Translations under genes and position numbers: made by a program | In this document: piece by piece, positions 24,196 to 33,600 of the stretch | Layout of the letters: each line of letters starts with the position of its first letter | Numbering within the stretch: the stretch's first letter is position 1 | Assembly: GCA_050946375.1 (NCBI GenBank) | Contig: JBMNUT010000002.1 | Span: forward strand, 186,001 to 250,000 | DNA: 64,000 nucleotides | Source of the DNA: UBA1794 sp050946375 | Lineage (GTDB): Bacteria > Bacteroidota > Bacteroidia > Bacteroidales > Bacteroidaceae | Direction: 5' to 3' | The notes under the pieces: model-generated | The model's database searches: none | The model's input: only the letters and a program-made list of their open reading frames with translations | What the model was told of the DNA's origin: nothing

Positions 24196-26961
24196 ATGAA
24201 AACGCACCTCCGAAACCTCGTCCTGTCGGCACTGCTTCCGGCAAGCCTGCTGCCTGCTCTCCCCGCAGACCCGAACATCGCCTCCAACGCCTCGACACTG
24301 GAAGCGCACTACACCGCCTCATGGAACAGCCCAAGTGCCCTCAACGACGGCGTAACGGGCTATGAAGAGCCCGAAAACACGCCGAGCGCCAAGGCCGACT
24401 ACCCCATACAACCCGTCGATTTCACCCGCGTCCACTTCAGCGATGCCTTCTGGTTGCCGCGCCTCGAGCAGAACCAAACGACCACCATCCCCATAGCCCT
24501 GGAGCAATGCTACAGCACCGGGCGGGTCGACAACTTCAAGAAAGCGGCCGGACTCATGCCGGGCTACTTCGATACCGAATACACGTTCGACGACACGGAT
24601 ATCTACAAAATACTGGAAGGCATGTCGTACTCCATCCAGGTAACCCCCAGTCCCGAACTGGAGGCACAGATGGATACGCTCATCCGCTACATCGCTCTGG
24701 CGCAAGAGCCCGATGGCTACCTCTACACCGCCCGCACCGCGGGCAATCCGGCCGGCATGCACCCCTGGGTGGGAGCGCAACGCTGGGAAAAAGACCCCGA
24801 CCAAAGCCACGAACTCTACTGCAGCGGCCACCTCTTCGAGGCAGCCGTTGCCCACTACAACGCTACGGGCAAACGCACGCTGCTCGAAGTGGCCATCAGG
24901 AATGCCGACCTCCTCGTGCGCGAATTCCTCGTGGGAGGACTCACCTACGAGCCGGGGCATCAGATTGTGGAGATGGGACTTGTGAAGATGTACCGCGCAA
25001 CGGGCAACGAGGACTACCTGCGGTTGGCCCAATATTTCCTCGACCTCCGCGGCCAAAAAGGCGTAGCCCGCCTGGAATACAACCAGACCCACAAGCCGGT
25101 AGTCGAGCAGGACGAAGCCGTGGGCCATGCCGTCCGTGCCGTCTACATGTACTCCGGCATGGCCGATGTGGCAGCCCTCACCGGGAACAAAGCCTATCTG
25201 AACGCCATCGACGCACTGTGGGAAAACGTGGTGGGCAAGAAGTATTACCTCACCGGCGGTATCGGCGCGCAAAGCAGCGGCGAGGCTTTCGGCCAGAACT
25301 ACGAACTGCCCAACGAATCGGCCTACTGCGAAACCTGCGCTGCCATAGGCAATGTCTACTGGAACCACCGCATGTTCCTCCTCCACGGCGAGGCCAAATA
25401 CTACGATGTCATAGAGCGGACGCTCTACAACGGCCTCATCTCGGGCATCAGCCTCTCGGGCGACCGCTTCTTTTACCCCAATCCCCTGCAGTCAAGTGGC
25501 AACTATAGCCGCAGCGAGTGGTTCGGCTGTGCCTGCTGCCCGAGCAACTTGTGCCGCTTCACGGCGTCGATTCCCGGCTATACCTATGCGCAAAAGGGCG
25601 ACAGCCTCTACGTGAACCTCTTCGTTCAGAGCAGTGCCACGCTCCAACTGCCCGGCACTTCCGTACAACTGCAGCAAGAGTCCGGCTATCCCTGGGAGGG
25701 GAATGTCACCCTGACCATTACCCCCGAACAAGCCAAGCGCTTCAGCCTCCTCATCCGCATACCGGGCTGGGCGCAAAACAGGCCCGTACCCGGCAGCCTG
25801 TACACCTACCTCAATCCGCAAGAATCGCCCGTAGTCATCAAGATTAACGGTAGCGAAACCGACTACACCATCGGCACCGACGGTTACGTTGCCCTCGACC
25901 GCACCTGGAATCCCGGCGACCGTATTGAGCTGCTTCTGCCCATGAACGTGAAACGTGCCGTAGCTGACCCGCAAGTCGGCGCCGACCGAAACCGCGTAGC
26001 CCTCGAGCGCGGTCCGCTGGTCTACTGCCTCGAATGGCCCGACAACGGGGGCAAAGTCCTGAACGCCACCATAGAAGACGATGCGCCGATAGAGGCCGCT
26101 TACGACGAAGCACTGCTCAACGGCGTAGTAAGCCTGCGCATAAAGGGGAAAGCCACCATAGGCAATGGCGAAGATGCCGAAACGGTTATGGAGAAAACCC
26201 TCACCGCCATCCCCTACTATGCCTGGGCAAACCGCGGCGAAGGCGAGATGGCCGTATGGATAAACCGCTACGCCCGCGTCGCCAAGCCCATAAGCCGCTG
26301 CGACACACTGGCCTACCAGGTTGTGCTCACCCCCTCGGCAACCGACTACACCTCCGTGCCCGTCACCATCGACGCGCAGACCATTGCCCGGACGTGGGGC
26401 ATAGCTCCCGAAGAACTGGCCGGCGCTTTCGGCAGCGACATTACCTTCGCCGCGCTCAATCCCGACGGCTCGCTCGAAAGCCGCTCTACCGCATACGACC
26501 CGGGGCACTGGTTCGACCGCACAGGAACGGTAACGAACTGGGACAATGGCTCCTACGTATTCTCCGAATACAACTACCAAACCCAGACTTTCACCATAGG
26601 CCAATACCCGAACATGTGCCCCGACGGCAGCCACTACCGCATCCGCCAAGCCCTGACCTATACCGCTCCGGAGGGCGAGCGCAGCCGCTTTGTCATAATC
26701 TTCGACGTCTATGTTACCACCGACGGCAGCTTCCTGGGGCTCGACGCCGCCACTTTGCCCCAACTCACCTTCCACTCCACCGCAGGCTGCCTGCATGTTC
26801 AGGGGCTGAGGAGCGGCACTACGCTGACCGTGTACCGCATCGACGGGCGGAAAGTGGCGGAAGAAACCGCCCAAGACCCGGCACTCTCCCTCAATCTCCC
26901 CGCCGGAATCTACATAGCGTGCACCTCCGACGGGCAACGGCAGAAGGTCGTTGTCCGCTGA
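24196..26961 (+). CDS. Secreted GH127 beta-L-arabinofuranosidase-like enzyme with C-terminal sorting-like domain
   Basis: A 921-residue exported protein (signal peptide 1-25). Residues about 70-600 are the GH127 (DUF1680) catalytic barrel: the zinc-thiolate active site is visible as NESAYCETCAAIGN (Glu and Cys) and WFGCACCPSNLCRF (paired Cys), which in characterised enzymes bind zinc and include the Cys nucleophile. Beta-sandwich domains follow, then a region with AWANRGEGEMAVW. The last 70 residues (LRSGTTLTVYRIDGRKVAE ... LPAGIYIA) look like a type A secretion C-terminus. It probably removes L-arabinofuranose or a related sugar from plant glycans. Single gene, own promoter; no SusC/D next to it. 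Confidence 0.9.
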   Translation: MKTHLRNLVLSALLPASLLPALPADPNIASNASTLEAHYTASWNSPSALNDGVTGYEEPENTPSAKADYPIQPVDFTRVHFSDAFWLPRLEQNQTTTIPIALEQCYSTGRVDNFKKAAGLMPGYFDTEYTFDDTDIYKILEGMSYSIQVTPSPELEAQMDTLIRYIALAQEPDGYLYTARTAGNPAGMHPWVGAQRWEKDPDQSHELYCSGHLFEAAVAHYNATGKRTLLEVAIRNADLLVREFLVGGLTYEPGHQIVEMGLVKMYRATGNEDYLRLAQYFLDLRGQKGVARLEYNQTHKPVVEQDEAVGHAVRAVYMYSGMADVAALTGNKAYLNAIDALWENVVGKKYYLTGGIGAQSSGEAFGQNYELPNESAYCETCAAIGNVYWNHRMFLLHGEAKYYDVIERTLYNGLISGISLSGDRFFYPNPLQSSGNYSRSEWFGCACCPSNLCRFTASIPGYTYAQKGDSLYVNLFVQSSATLQLPGTSVQLQQESGYPWEGNVTLTITPEQAKRFSLLIRIPGWAQNRPVPGSLYTYLNPQESPVVIKINGSETDYTIGTDGYVALDRTWNPGDRIELLLPMNVKRAVADPQVGADRNRVALERGPLVYCLEWPDNGGKVLNATIEDDAPIEAAYDEALLNGVVSLRIKGKATIGNGEDAETVMEKTLTAIPYYAWANRGEGEMAVWINRYARVAKPISRCDTLAYQVVLTPSATDYTSVPVTIDAQTIARTWGIAPEELAGAFGSDITFAALNPDGSLESRSTAYDPGHWFDRTGTVTNWDNGSYVFSEYNYQTQTFTIGQYPNMCPDGSHYRIRQALTYTAPEGERSRFVIIFDVYVTTDGSFLGLDAATLPQLTFHSTAGCLHVQGLRSGTTLTVYRIDGRKVAEETAQDPALSLNLPAGIYIACTSDGQRQKVVVR

Positions 26962-26987
26962 TGCGGGCTTCCTAAAAGCAAAAGTTA

Positions 26988-27047
26988 CAGCGCAGGGCGC
27001 CGACTTACCGAACGCAACGCAAGCGTTCAGTAAGCACGGCGCTCTGC
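26988..27047. other. Long stem-loop between convergent GH127 and lpxH genes
   Basis: An inner stem CTTACCGAACGC / GCGTTCAGTAAG (one mismatch) and an outer stem GCAGGGCGCCG / CGGCGCTCTGC (one mismatch) give a nearly continuous hairpin of about 56 bp that covers the lpxH stop codon. No T run follows, so it may be a Rho-type or RNA-stability element. Confidence 0.55.
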
Positions 27048-27806
27048 ATCGTCCTGCCCTTCGACGAAATGGTCAAGTACCAGTGTCTCACCGTCGAAGA
27101 CCGCGTAGGAAAACTGCATAATCCAATCGCCCAGAATCGTAACGCGCGCCGTGGCGCTGAGCATCAGATCGAGCATGATGTGCCGGTGGCCGAAGATAAA
27201 ATAGTTGATGCTGGAATGCTCCCGGAGGTAGTTTTTGGCGAAAAGGACAAGCGGTTCGCGGTCTTCGCCCATGTAGTCCGGCTCCTTCCCGTCGATGCGC
27301 TTGAGGCGGCTGTGCTTGGCCCAGCGCATGCCGAAGGGGATGCTCCAGCGCGGATGGATGCATGAAAACAGACGCCGCAGCACGGCGCTGTGGAAAATGG
27401 TGCGCAACACGGTAAACTTCCAGTCGCGGTCGCCCAGGCCGTCGCCATGGGCCAGATAGAAAACGCGCCCCATCAGTTCCGTAGTAAACGGCTCCTTATG
27501 GAGAATCAGTCCGCACTCCTCCTGCAAATAGTCGTAGACCCAAAGGTCGTGGTTGCCCGTGAAAAAGTGAACTTCGATGCCCTGGTCCGTCAGTTCCGAC
27601 AGCTTTCCCAGAAAGCGGGTATATCCTTTGGGCACAACCGTACGGAACTCATACCAGAAGTCGAACATGTCGCCCAAAAGGAAGATGGCCTCCGCGTCGT
27701 GACGGATGCTCTCCAGGAAATTTACCAGGCGCCGCTCCTGCGTGCGCCGGTGCGGAATGGCCCACGAGCCGAGGTGGGCGTCGGAAAGGAAATATACTTT
27801 TTTCAT
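27027..27806 (-). CDS. lpxH: UDP-2,3-diacylglucosamine diphosphatase
   Basis: A 259-residue calcineurin-like phosphoesterase that cleaves UDP-diacylglucosamine to lipid X in lipid A synthesis. Metal motifs: FLSDAHLGS (D-x-H), LGDMFDFW (GD-x-x-D), TGNHDLW (GNHD), LAHGDG and FGHRHIM (GH-x-H). Start chosen at ATG 27806 (MKKVYFLSDAHLG) because family members begin there; ATG 27833 is possible. It follows the MIP18-type gene by about 66 bp, under the promoter at 28222. Confidence 0.93.
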   Translation of the reverse strand: MKKVYFLSDAHLGSWAIPHRRTQERRLVNFLESIRHDAEAIFLLGDMFDFWYEFRTVVPKGYTRFLGKLSELTDQGIEVHFFTGNHDLWVYDYLQEECGLILHKEPFTTELMGRVFYLAHGDGLGDRDWKFTVLRTIFHSAVLRRLFSCIHPRWSIPFGMRWAKHSRLKRIDGKEPDYMGEDREPLVLFAKNYLREHSSINYFIFGHRHIMLDLMLSATARVTILGDWIMQFSYAVFDGETLVLDHFVEGQDDAERRAY

Positions 27807-27872
27807 ACGCAGGGGTATTTCGGTGGCCGGCATCAGCTGCCGTCAATCGGGAAAAGGAGGGAGACGCGGCGT

Positions 27873-28193
27873 TCAGAGGAAGCCTAATTCCAGCTTTGCC
27901 TCTTCGCTCATCATGTCCTTGTCCCACTCCGGTTCGAAAACAAGGTTGATGGTTACGGACGAAACGCCCTCGACTCCTTCGACCTTCATGCGCACGTCTT
28001 CCACAATGAAGTCGGCAGCGGGGCAATTGGGAGCCGTCATGGTCATGTCGATGGTCAACTCGCCCGTGTCGGACAGGTCGATTTTATAAATCAGGCCCAG
28101 GTTGTAGACGTCAACCGGTATCTCCGGGTCGTAAACGGTCTTCAGCACGGCGACAATGCGCTCCTCTATCTGCAAACGTTCTTCGGCTGTCAT
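27873..28193 (-). CDS. MIP18/DUF59 metal-sulfur cluster assembly factor
   Basis: A 106-residue single-domain protein with VYDPEIPVDVYNLGLIY (the DPEIPV-x-I-x-LGLV signature) and TAPNCPAADFI holding the conserved cysteine. Proteins of this family (SufT/PaaD-like) help place Fe-S clusters on targets. Complete length for the family. First gene of a two-gene unit with lpxH. The grouping of an Fe-S factor with lipid A synthesis is common in Bacteroidales but has no explained logic. Confidence 0.92.
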   Translation of the reverse strand: MTAEERLQIEERIVAVLKTVYDPEIPVDVYNLGLIYKIDLSDTGELTIDMTMTAPNCPAADFIVEDVRMKVEGVEGVSSVTINLVFEPEWDKDMMSEEAKLELGFL

Positions 28194-28221
28194 AGGAAAA
28201 AGTTTCTCTGAAATAGGGGGA

Positions 28222-28229
28222 CAAATATA
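28222..28229 (-). promoter_or_regulatory. -7 promoter element for DUF59-lpxH unit
   Basis: Minus-strand TATATTTG, 29 bp upstream of ATG 28193. Confidence 0.6.
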
Positions 28230-28272
28230 ACACTCCCCACGGTTTCCCGCAAGGAATCGGCGCGAAAAGCCC

Positions 28273-28641
28273 TCAACGGGTGCAGCGAAGTTCTACCGAA
28301 GCGGAGCGGACGTCGGCCCCCATGGGCGGATTCTGCTTGGCGAGACGCACGGTAAGGGCGGTGATGCCGGGCGAAAGGGCAAAGACGGCGCGGGCAATGC
28401 GCGCCGCGGCGTGCTCGATGAGGCGGGAGGAACGAGCCATGGCCTGCCGCACGGCCTCGTAGACCTCGGCGTAATTCACCGTATCGGCCAGCTCGTCAGA
28501 GAGGGCCGCCGCCGAGCAGTCGAACGTGAGGCTCAGGTCGACCACATAATGGCAGCCGATGAGCTGCTCCTGCGGCGTAACGCCATGATGCGCGAAGAAG
28601 CGCATTTCGCTCAGGGCGATGGTGGAAGACTGGATTTGCAT
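28273..28641 (-). CDS. folB: Dihydroneopterin aldolase
   Basis: A 122-residue enzyme converting dihydroneopterin to hydroxymethyl-dihydropterin and glycolaldehyde in folate synthesis. MRFFAHHGVTPQEQ holds the FxGYHGV-like start with the substrate-contacting residues, VNYAEVYEAV the Tyr, LIEHAAARIA the Glu, and LAKQNPPM the catalytic Lys. ATG 28641 is used; the TTG at 28650 that extends the frame is unlikely. Last gene of the psd-pssA-DUF4834-folB series, 15 bp behind DUF4834. Confidence 0.94.
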   Translation of the reverse strand: MQIQSSTIALSEMRFFAHHGVTPQEQLIGCHYVVDLSLTFDCSAAALSDELADTVNYAEVYEAVRQAMARSSRLIEHAAARIARAVFALSPGITALTVRLAKQNPPMGADVRSASVELRCTR

Positions 28642-28656
28642 GAGGCTCAAGCGTTT

Positions 28657-28932
28657 TTACCGCATGCCCCGCTCGGGAGCATCGTCTTTGATTTCCACAA
28701 AATCGACATACTCTCCCTCGTCGGCGGCAAAGACCTTTTTCCCGTTCTGCCGGTGCCTCCCGCTCCGGGGCACTTCGGTCTCGGCCTGCTCCCCGCCACC
28801 GGTGCGGGCACTGCCCCGCGGGCGGAAAAAAGAGAAGAGGCCGCTCAGGAAACGGGCCACGCCGCCCAGCACGGTAAGCGCCAGGAACAGCAGGAGAATA
28901 AATAGGATAAAAAAGAAGAGGATGAAGTACAT
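28657..28932 (-). CDS. DUF4834 small membrane protein
   Basis: A 91-residue protein with one strongly hydrophobic N-terminal span (MYFILFFFILFILLLFLAL) followed by a polar, basic then acidic tail ending EYVDFVEIKDD. The DUF4834 family is confined to Bacteroidetes and sits next to pssA and folB as here; no function is known. 15 bp before folB. Separated from pssA by 92 bp holding a 22-bp repeat array. Confidence 0.82.
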   Translation of the reverse strand: MYFILFFFILFILLLFLALTVLGGVARFLSGLFSFFRPRGSARTGGGEQAETEVPRSGRHRQNGKKVFAADEGEYVDFVEIKDDAPERGMR

Positions 28933-28959
28933 AGAGTAAACAGGATAGGTCGTTTTCTA

Positions 28960-29023
28960 AAAAAGGCACTGCACTTTTCCCGGAAACCGCCTGCACTTTT
29001 CCGCAAAAGCGGCAAGGCTTGCG
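28960..29023. repeat. 22-bp palindromic repeat array, about three units
   Basis: GCACTGCACTTTTCCCGGAAACC, GCCTGCACTTTTCCGCAAAAGC and a partial unit lie between pssA and DUF4834, reaching the pssA stop at 29025. Confidence 0.8.
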
Positions 29024-29024
29024 G

Positions 29025-29747
29025 TCAGTTTGCCTGCTCCTTTTTCGCCATACGCCCGGACGTAGCCACGGAAAGCAGCACATACCAGACGATAGAGAAG
29101 GCCACTCCGCCCGTACCCATCAGGAGCAACAGCAGGACGCAGCCCAGCAAAAAACTGTAAGGCACCGCATTGTCGTGCCACGAGAGATTCTTGAATTTCA
29201 GGGAAAACATAGGGATTTCCGACACCATGAGCACCGAGAACACCACGACCAGCAGCAACACGGCCGTCGCGCCCCAGGGCGAAGGAAGGCACAGGAAAGC
29301 ATCGCGGTAGCTCACCACCAGCGCCGCCCAGAAAAGCGCGTTGGCCGGAACGGCAAGACCGATGAAGGAAGAGCGCTGCCGCGTGTCGATATTGAACTTG
29401 GCAAGCCGCAAGGCGGAAAAGACGGCCAGCAGGAAAGCCGCGAAAGGCACCACGTCTGCCAGCCACTGCGGCCACGAGGAATAGTCGAAACCATGCAGCC
29501 ACGAGAAGACCAGCGCGGCAGGGGCAAAGCCGAAGCTCACATCGTCGGCCAGCGAGTCCAGGTCTTTGCCGATGGGCGAATGCACATTGAGCATACGCGC
29601 CGCCATGCCGTCGAAAAAGTCGAACACGGCACTCAGCACGATGCACAGCAGGACGGCCGGATAATCGCCCCGGAAAGCCATGACAGCCGCCACGCATCCG
29701 GCGGCCAGATTGCAGCACGTCAGGAAGTTCGGTATGTATTTCTTCAT
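29025..29747 (-). CDS. pssA: CDP-diacylglycerol-serine O-phosphatidyltransferase
   Basis: A 240-residue integral membrane enzyme that joins CDP-diacylglycerol and serine to phosphatidylserine, the precursor for phosphatidylethanolamine. The CDP-alcohol transferase motif is DGMAARMLNVHSPIGKDLDSL (D-G-x2-A-R-x8-G-x3-D-x3), about residues 48-67, and six to seven hydrophobic spans follow. Next upstream is psd (19 bp apart), which performs the following step, so the pair makes phosphatidylethanolamine from one transcript. Confidence 0.95.
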   Translation of the reverse strand: MKKYIPNFLTCCNLAAGCVAAVMAFRGDYPAVLLCIVLSAVFDFFDGMAARMLNVHSPIGKDLDSLADDVSFGFAPAALVFSWLHGFDYSSWPQWLADVVPFAAFLLAVFSALRLAKFNIDTRQRSSFIGLAVPANALFWAALVVSYRDAFLCLPSPWGATAVLLLVVVFSVLMVSEIPMFSLKFKNLSWHDNAVPYSFLLGCVLLLLLMGTGGVAFSIVWYVLLSVATSGRMAKKEQAN

Positions 29748-29766
29748 GGGAAATCTCTTTTCTTGC

Positions 29767-30453
29767 TTATCTCAACCGCGCCACGACCGTCTGGTTGCCG
29801 GTAGTGGACTGCCCCATCTCCACGCAGGCTTCCGTCCCGAGGGGCAGGTAGAGGTCGACGCGGGAGCCGAATTTGATGAAACCGAGGTGCTCGTCGATGT
29901 AGCAGTCCTCGCCCTGCGTGGCATAAGTGACGATGCGCCGCGCTATGGCACCCGCCACCTGGCGCACCAGTATCTCCTGCCCGTCGAGCGTTTCGATAAC
30001 GATGGTCGAGCGTTCGTTCTCGGTACTTGCCTTGGGCAACCATGCCTTCTTGTAATTACCCCGCTGGTGGAAAACCTTCTTCACGCGGCCATCCACCGGA
30101 TACCAGTTGGCATGCACGTTCGTAATGCTCATGAAAATGGAAATCATCAGCCGCCGGTCGTGAAAGTACTCACATTCATCCGCTTCTTCCACCACCACGA
30201 TTTTCCCGTCGGCCGGCGCCACTACCGTGCCCTCCGTAGCGCCCGAAAAAATACGTATGGGGCAACGGAAGAAGTTGAGCATAATGCCATAAAGAACAGC
30301 ACTGGCCACCAAGAAAAAAGTGAAGAAATAAGCATTACCCGGTATGAAGTAAACCAATATGTTCAGCAATAGCAATAAGAAAAAAGCCACCATCAGGATG
30401 TTTGTACCTTCCCGGTGGATCCTTATCTTCTTCAGCTTAGTTAGTTGAGTCAT
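29767..30453 (-). CDS. psd: Phosphatidylserine decarboxylase
   Basis: A 228-residue decarboxylase of the short (PSD-B/archaeal-like) type; it makes phosphatidylethanolamine from phosphatidylserine. Two hydrophobic spans lie at about 18-55, then VAPADGKIVVVEE, SIFMSITNVHANWYPVDG, and near the C-terminus the self-cleavage site IKFGSRVDLYLP, where the Ser becomes the pyruvoyl group. ATG 30453 is used rather than the upstream 30477. Promoter -7 at 30495-30502; it is the first gene of the lipid/folate unit and is divergent from dnaE. Confidence 0.95.
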   Translation of the reverse strand: MTQLTKLKKIRIHREGTNILMVAFFLLLLLNILVYFIPGNAYFFTFFLVASAVLYGIMLNFFRCPIRIFSGATEGTVVAPADGKIVVVEEADECEYFHDRRLMISIFMSITNVHANWYPVDGRVKKVFHQRGNYKKAWLPKASTENERSTIVIETLDGQEILVRQVAGAIARRIVTYATQGEDCYIDEHLGFIKFGSRVDLYLPLGTEACVEMGQSTTGNQTVVARLR

Positions 30454-30494
30454 AGCAAGGGGGTTCGATTTCCTCAAGGCATTTTTTTAACGCA

Positions 30495-30502
30495 CAAAAG
30501 TA
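30495..30502 (-). promoter_or_regulatory. -7 promoter element for psd-pssA unit
   Basis: Minus-strand TACTTTTG, 42 bp upstream of ATG 30453. Confidence 0.6.
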
Positions 30503-30561
30503 CTGCATTTTTCTATATCGGCCAAAGAATTGCCCGAAAAAGGGGGTGTTTATAACTTTTT

Positions 30562-30684
30562 CGCCGGCACTTCCGCACAAAGTCGCAGAGTTTTCCATAC
30601 CTTTGGCACGCCGCTTTTTCCGAAAAGGAGCAGTACTTTCGGGGAAAAGTGGCAGCACTTTTCCCAACAGGTTGCGGCACTTTT
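30562..30684. repeat. 22-bp palindromic repeat array spanning the dnaE promoter and leader
   Basis: About five imperfect units (for example GCAGTACTTTCGGGGAAAAG and GGCAGCACTTTTCCCAACAG) run up to 5 bp before the dnaE ATG, enclosing the -7 element. Confidence 0.72.
30598..30605 (+). promoter_or_regulatory. -7 promoter element for dnaE
   Basis: TACCTTTG, 83 bp upstream of ATG 30689, inside the repeat array; the leader would consist largely of repeat units. Confidence 0.5.
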
Positions 30685-30688
30685 AATT

Positions 30689-33600
30689 ATGAGAGACTTC
30701 GTACATCTTCACGTCCATTCGCAGTATTCACTCTTAGACGGGCAAGCGTCCGTAAAAGGGCTGGTTGACAAAGCCATAGCCGACGGAATGCGGGGCATAG
30801 CCCTTACGGATCACGGCAATATGTTCGGCGTAAAAGAATTTTGGAACTACGTAAAAAAGAAAAACGCCGACATCAGCGACCCGGAGAAGCGCTTCAAACC
30901 CATCATCGGCTGCGAGATGTACGTAGCCAACCGCAGCTTTCGCCAAAAACAGAGCGGCCTCGACATAGGCGGCTACCACCTTATCGTACTTGCCAAGAAC
31001 GAAATCGGCTACCACAACCTCATAAAACTCGTATCGCGCGCATGGACGGAAGGATTCTACCGCCACCCGCGCACCGACCGCGAGGAACTCGCCCACTACC
31101 GCGAAGGCCTCATCGTAGCCTCCGCCTGCCTCGGCGGCGAAGTACCCCGCAAGATTACCGCAGGCAAGCTCGACGAAGCCGAAGAAGCCATCGAGTGGTA
31201 CCAGAAGACCTTCGGCGAAGACTACTATCTGGAGCTCCAACGCCACAAAGCCACTGCCAAACGCGCCAACTACGAAGCCTATCCGCTGCAGCAGATAGTC
31301 AACAAGCAGCTCATCGAGTACTCGAAAAAGTACGGGATCAAGCTCATTTGTACCAACGACGTGCACTTTCTCAACGAAGAGAACGCCGAAGCGCACGACC
31401 GCCTTATCTGTCTGAGCACAGGCAAAGACCTGAACGACGAGAAGCGCATGATGTACACCAAACAGGAGTGGATGAAAACCACCGAAGAGATGAACCGTCT
31501 GTTCGAAGACGTGCCCGAAGCCCTCGACGGCACGGTGGAAGTCTGCAACAAGGTGGAACATTACAGCATAGACCACGCCCCAATCATGCCGACCTTCGCC
31601 ATTCCTGCCGATTTCGGCACGGAAGAAGAATACCGGCAGCGCTTCACCGAAGAAGAACTCTACAACGAATTTACACAAGACGAGCACGGAAACACCGTTT
31701 TAAGCCCTGAAGAAGGAAAAAAGAAAATCCTCCGGCTGGGCGGATACGACAAGTTGTACCGAATCAAGCTCGAAGCCGACTATCTGAAGAAGCTGACTTT
31801 CGAAGGGGCCCGCACCCGTTACGGCGAAACGCTCTCCAACGAGATAAAAGAGCGCCTCGATTTCGAATTGTACATCATGAAAACGATGGGATTCCCGGGC
31901 TATTTCCTCATTGTGCAGGACTTCATCAACGCCGCCCGCAACCAGTTGGGCGTATCCGTAGGCCCGGGACGAGGCTCCGCCGCAGGTTCTGCCGTAGCCT
32001 ACTGCCTGGGCATCACGCAAATCGACCCGATTCAGTACGATTTGCTGTTCGAACGTTTCCTGAACCCCGACCGCATCTCCCTGCCCGATATCGATGTCGA
32101 CTTCGACGACGACGGGCGAGGCGAAGTACTGCGCTGGGTTACGGAAAAATACGGGCAGGAAAAAGTGGCACACATCATCACCTACGGCACGATGGCCACG
32201 AAGATGTCCATAAAAGACGTAGCCCGCGTGGAAAAACTCCCGCTTCCCGAGTCCGACCGCCTGGCCAAACTCATCCCCGACCGCTTGCCCGACGGCAAGA
32301 AAATCAATCTGAAAAACTGCATCGCCGCAATACCCGAACTCCAAGACGCCTGCAACTCGTCCGACGAGAAGGTACGCAACACGATGCTCTATGCGCAGAT
32401 GCTGGAAGGAAACGTGCGGGGAACCGGCGTACACGCCTGCGGAACCATCATTTGCCGCGACGATATCACCGACTGGGTACCCGTCAGCACCGCCGAGGAC
32501 AAGGAAAGCAAGGAAAAGATGCTGGTCACCCAGTACGAAGGCAGCGTCATTGAGGAAACGGGCCTCATCAAAATGGACTTTCTCGGGCTGAAAACGCTTT
32601 CAATCATCAAGGAAGCGCTGGCCAACATCAAGGAGCACACCGGAAAGGACATCGACATCGACCACATACCCATAGACGATCCCGACACATACCGCCTCTT
32701 CAGCGAAGGAAAGACCATAGGAACGTTCCAGTTCGAATCGGCCGGCATGCAAAAGTACCTGCGCGAACTCAAACCGACTACCTTCGAAGATCTCATAGCC
32801 ATGAACGCTCTTTACCGGCCGGGCCCCATGGATTACATTCCGAGCTTCATCAATCGTAAGCACGGCCGCGAACCCATCCAGTACGACATCCCCATTATGG
32901 AAAAGTACTTGAAGGATACGTATGGAATTACCGTCTATCAGGAGCAAGTCATGCTGCTTTCGCGACTTTTGGCCGGCTTCACCCGCGGCGAGAGCGACAC
33001 TTTGCGCAAAGCGATGGGAAAAAAGCTGCGCGACAAGCTGGACCACATGAAACCGAAGTTCATCGATGGCGGAAAAGCGAATGGCTATGACCCGAAAGTG
33101 CTGGAGAAAATCTGGGGAGACTGGGAGAAATTTGCCTCATACGCCTTCAATAAGAGTCACGCGACGTGCTACTCCTGGATCGCATACCAGACGGCTTATC
33201 TGAAAGCACACTATCCGTCGGAATTCATGGCCGCCAACTTGAGCCGGAACCTGAGCCGAATCGACGAACTCACCAAGCTGATGGACGAATGCAAGGCAAT
33301 GGGAATCAAAGTACTCGGCCCGGATATCAACGAAAGCAACCTGAAGTTTACGGTCAATGCGCAGGGAGATATCCGCTTCGGACTGGGCGCCATCAAGAAC
33401 GCAGGCGAGGCCGCCATGCAGGAAATCATAGAGAAACGCAAAAAAGACGGCCCCTACAAGGACATATACGACCTGGTCGAACGAGTTAACCTGACGGTTT
33501 GCAACCGAAAGATGATTGAATGCCTGGCATTGGCCGGGGCTTTCGACAGTTTCAAGAGCATCCGTCGCTACGAGTTCTTCAACACCAGCCAAAAAGGCGA

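Noticed and set aside
30530..30688. N-terminal extension of DnaE
   Set aside because: The frame passes through the repeat array and the promoter; homologues begin at the MRDFVHLHVHS start.
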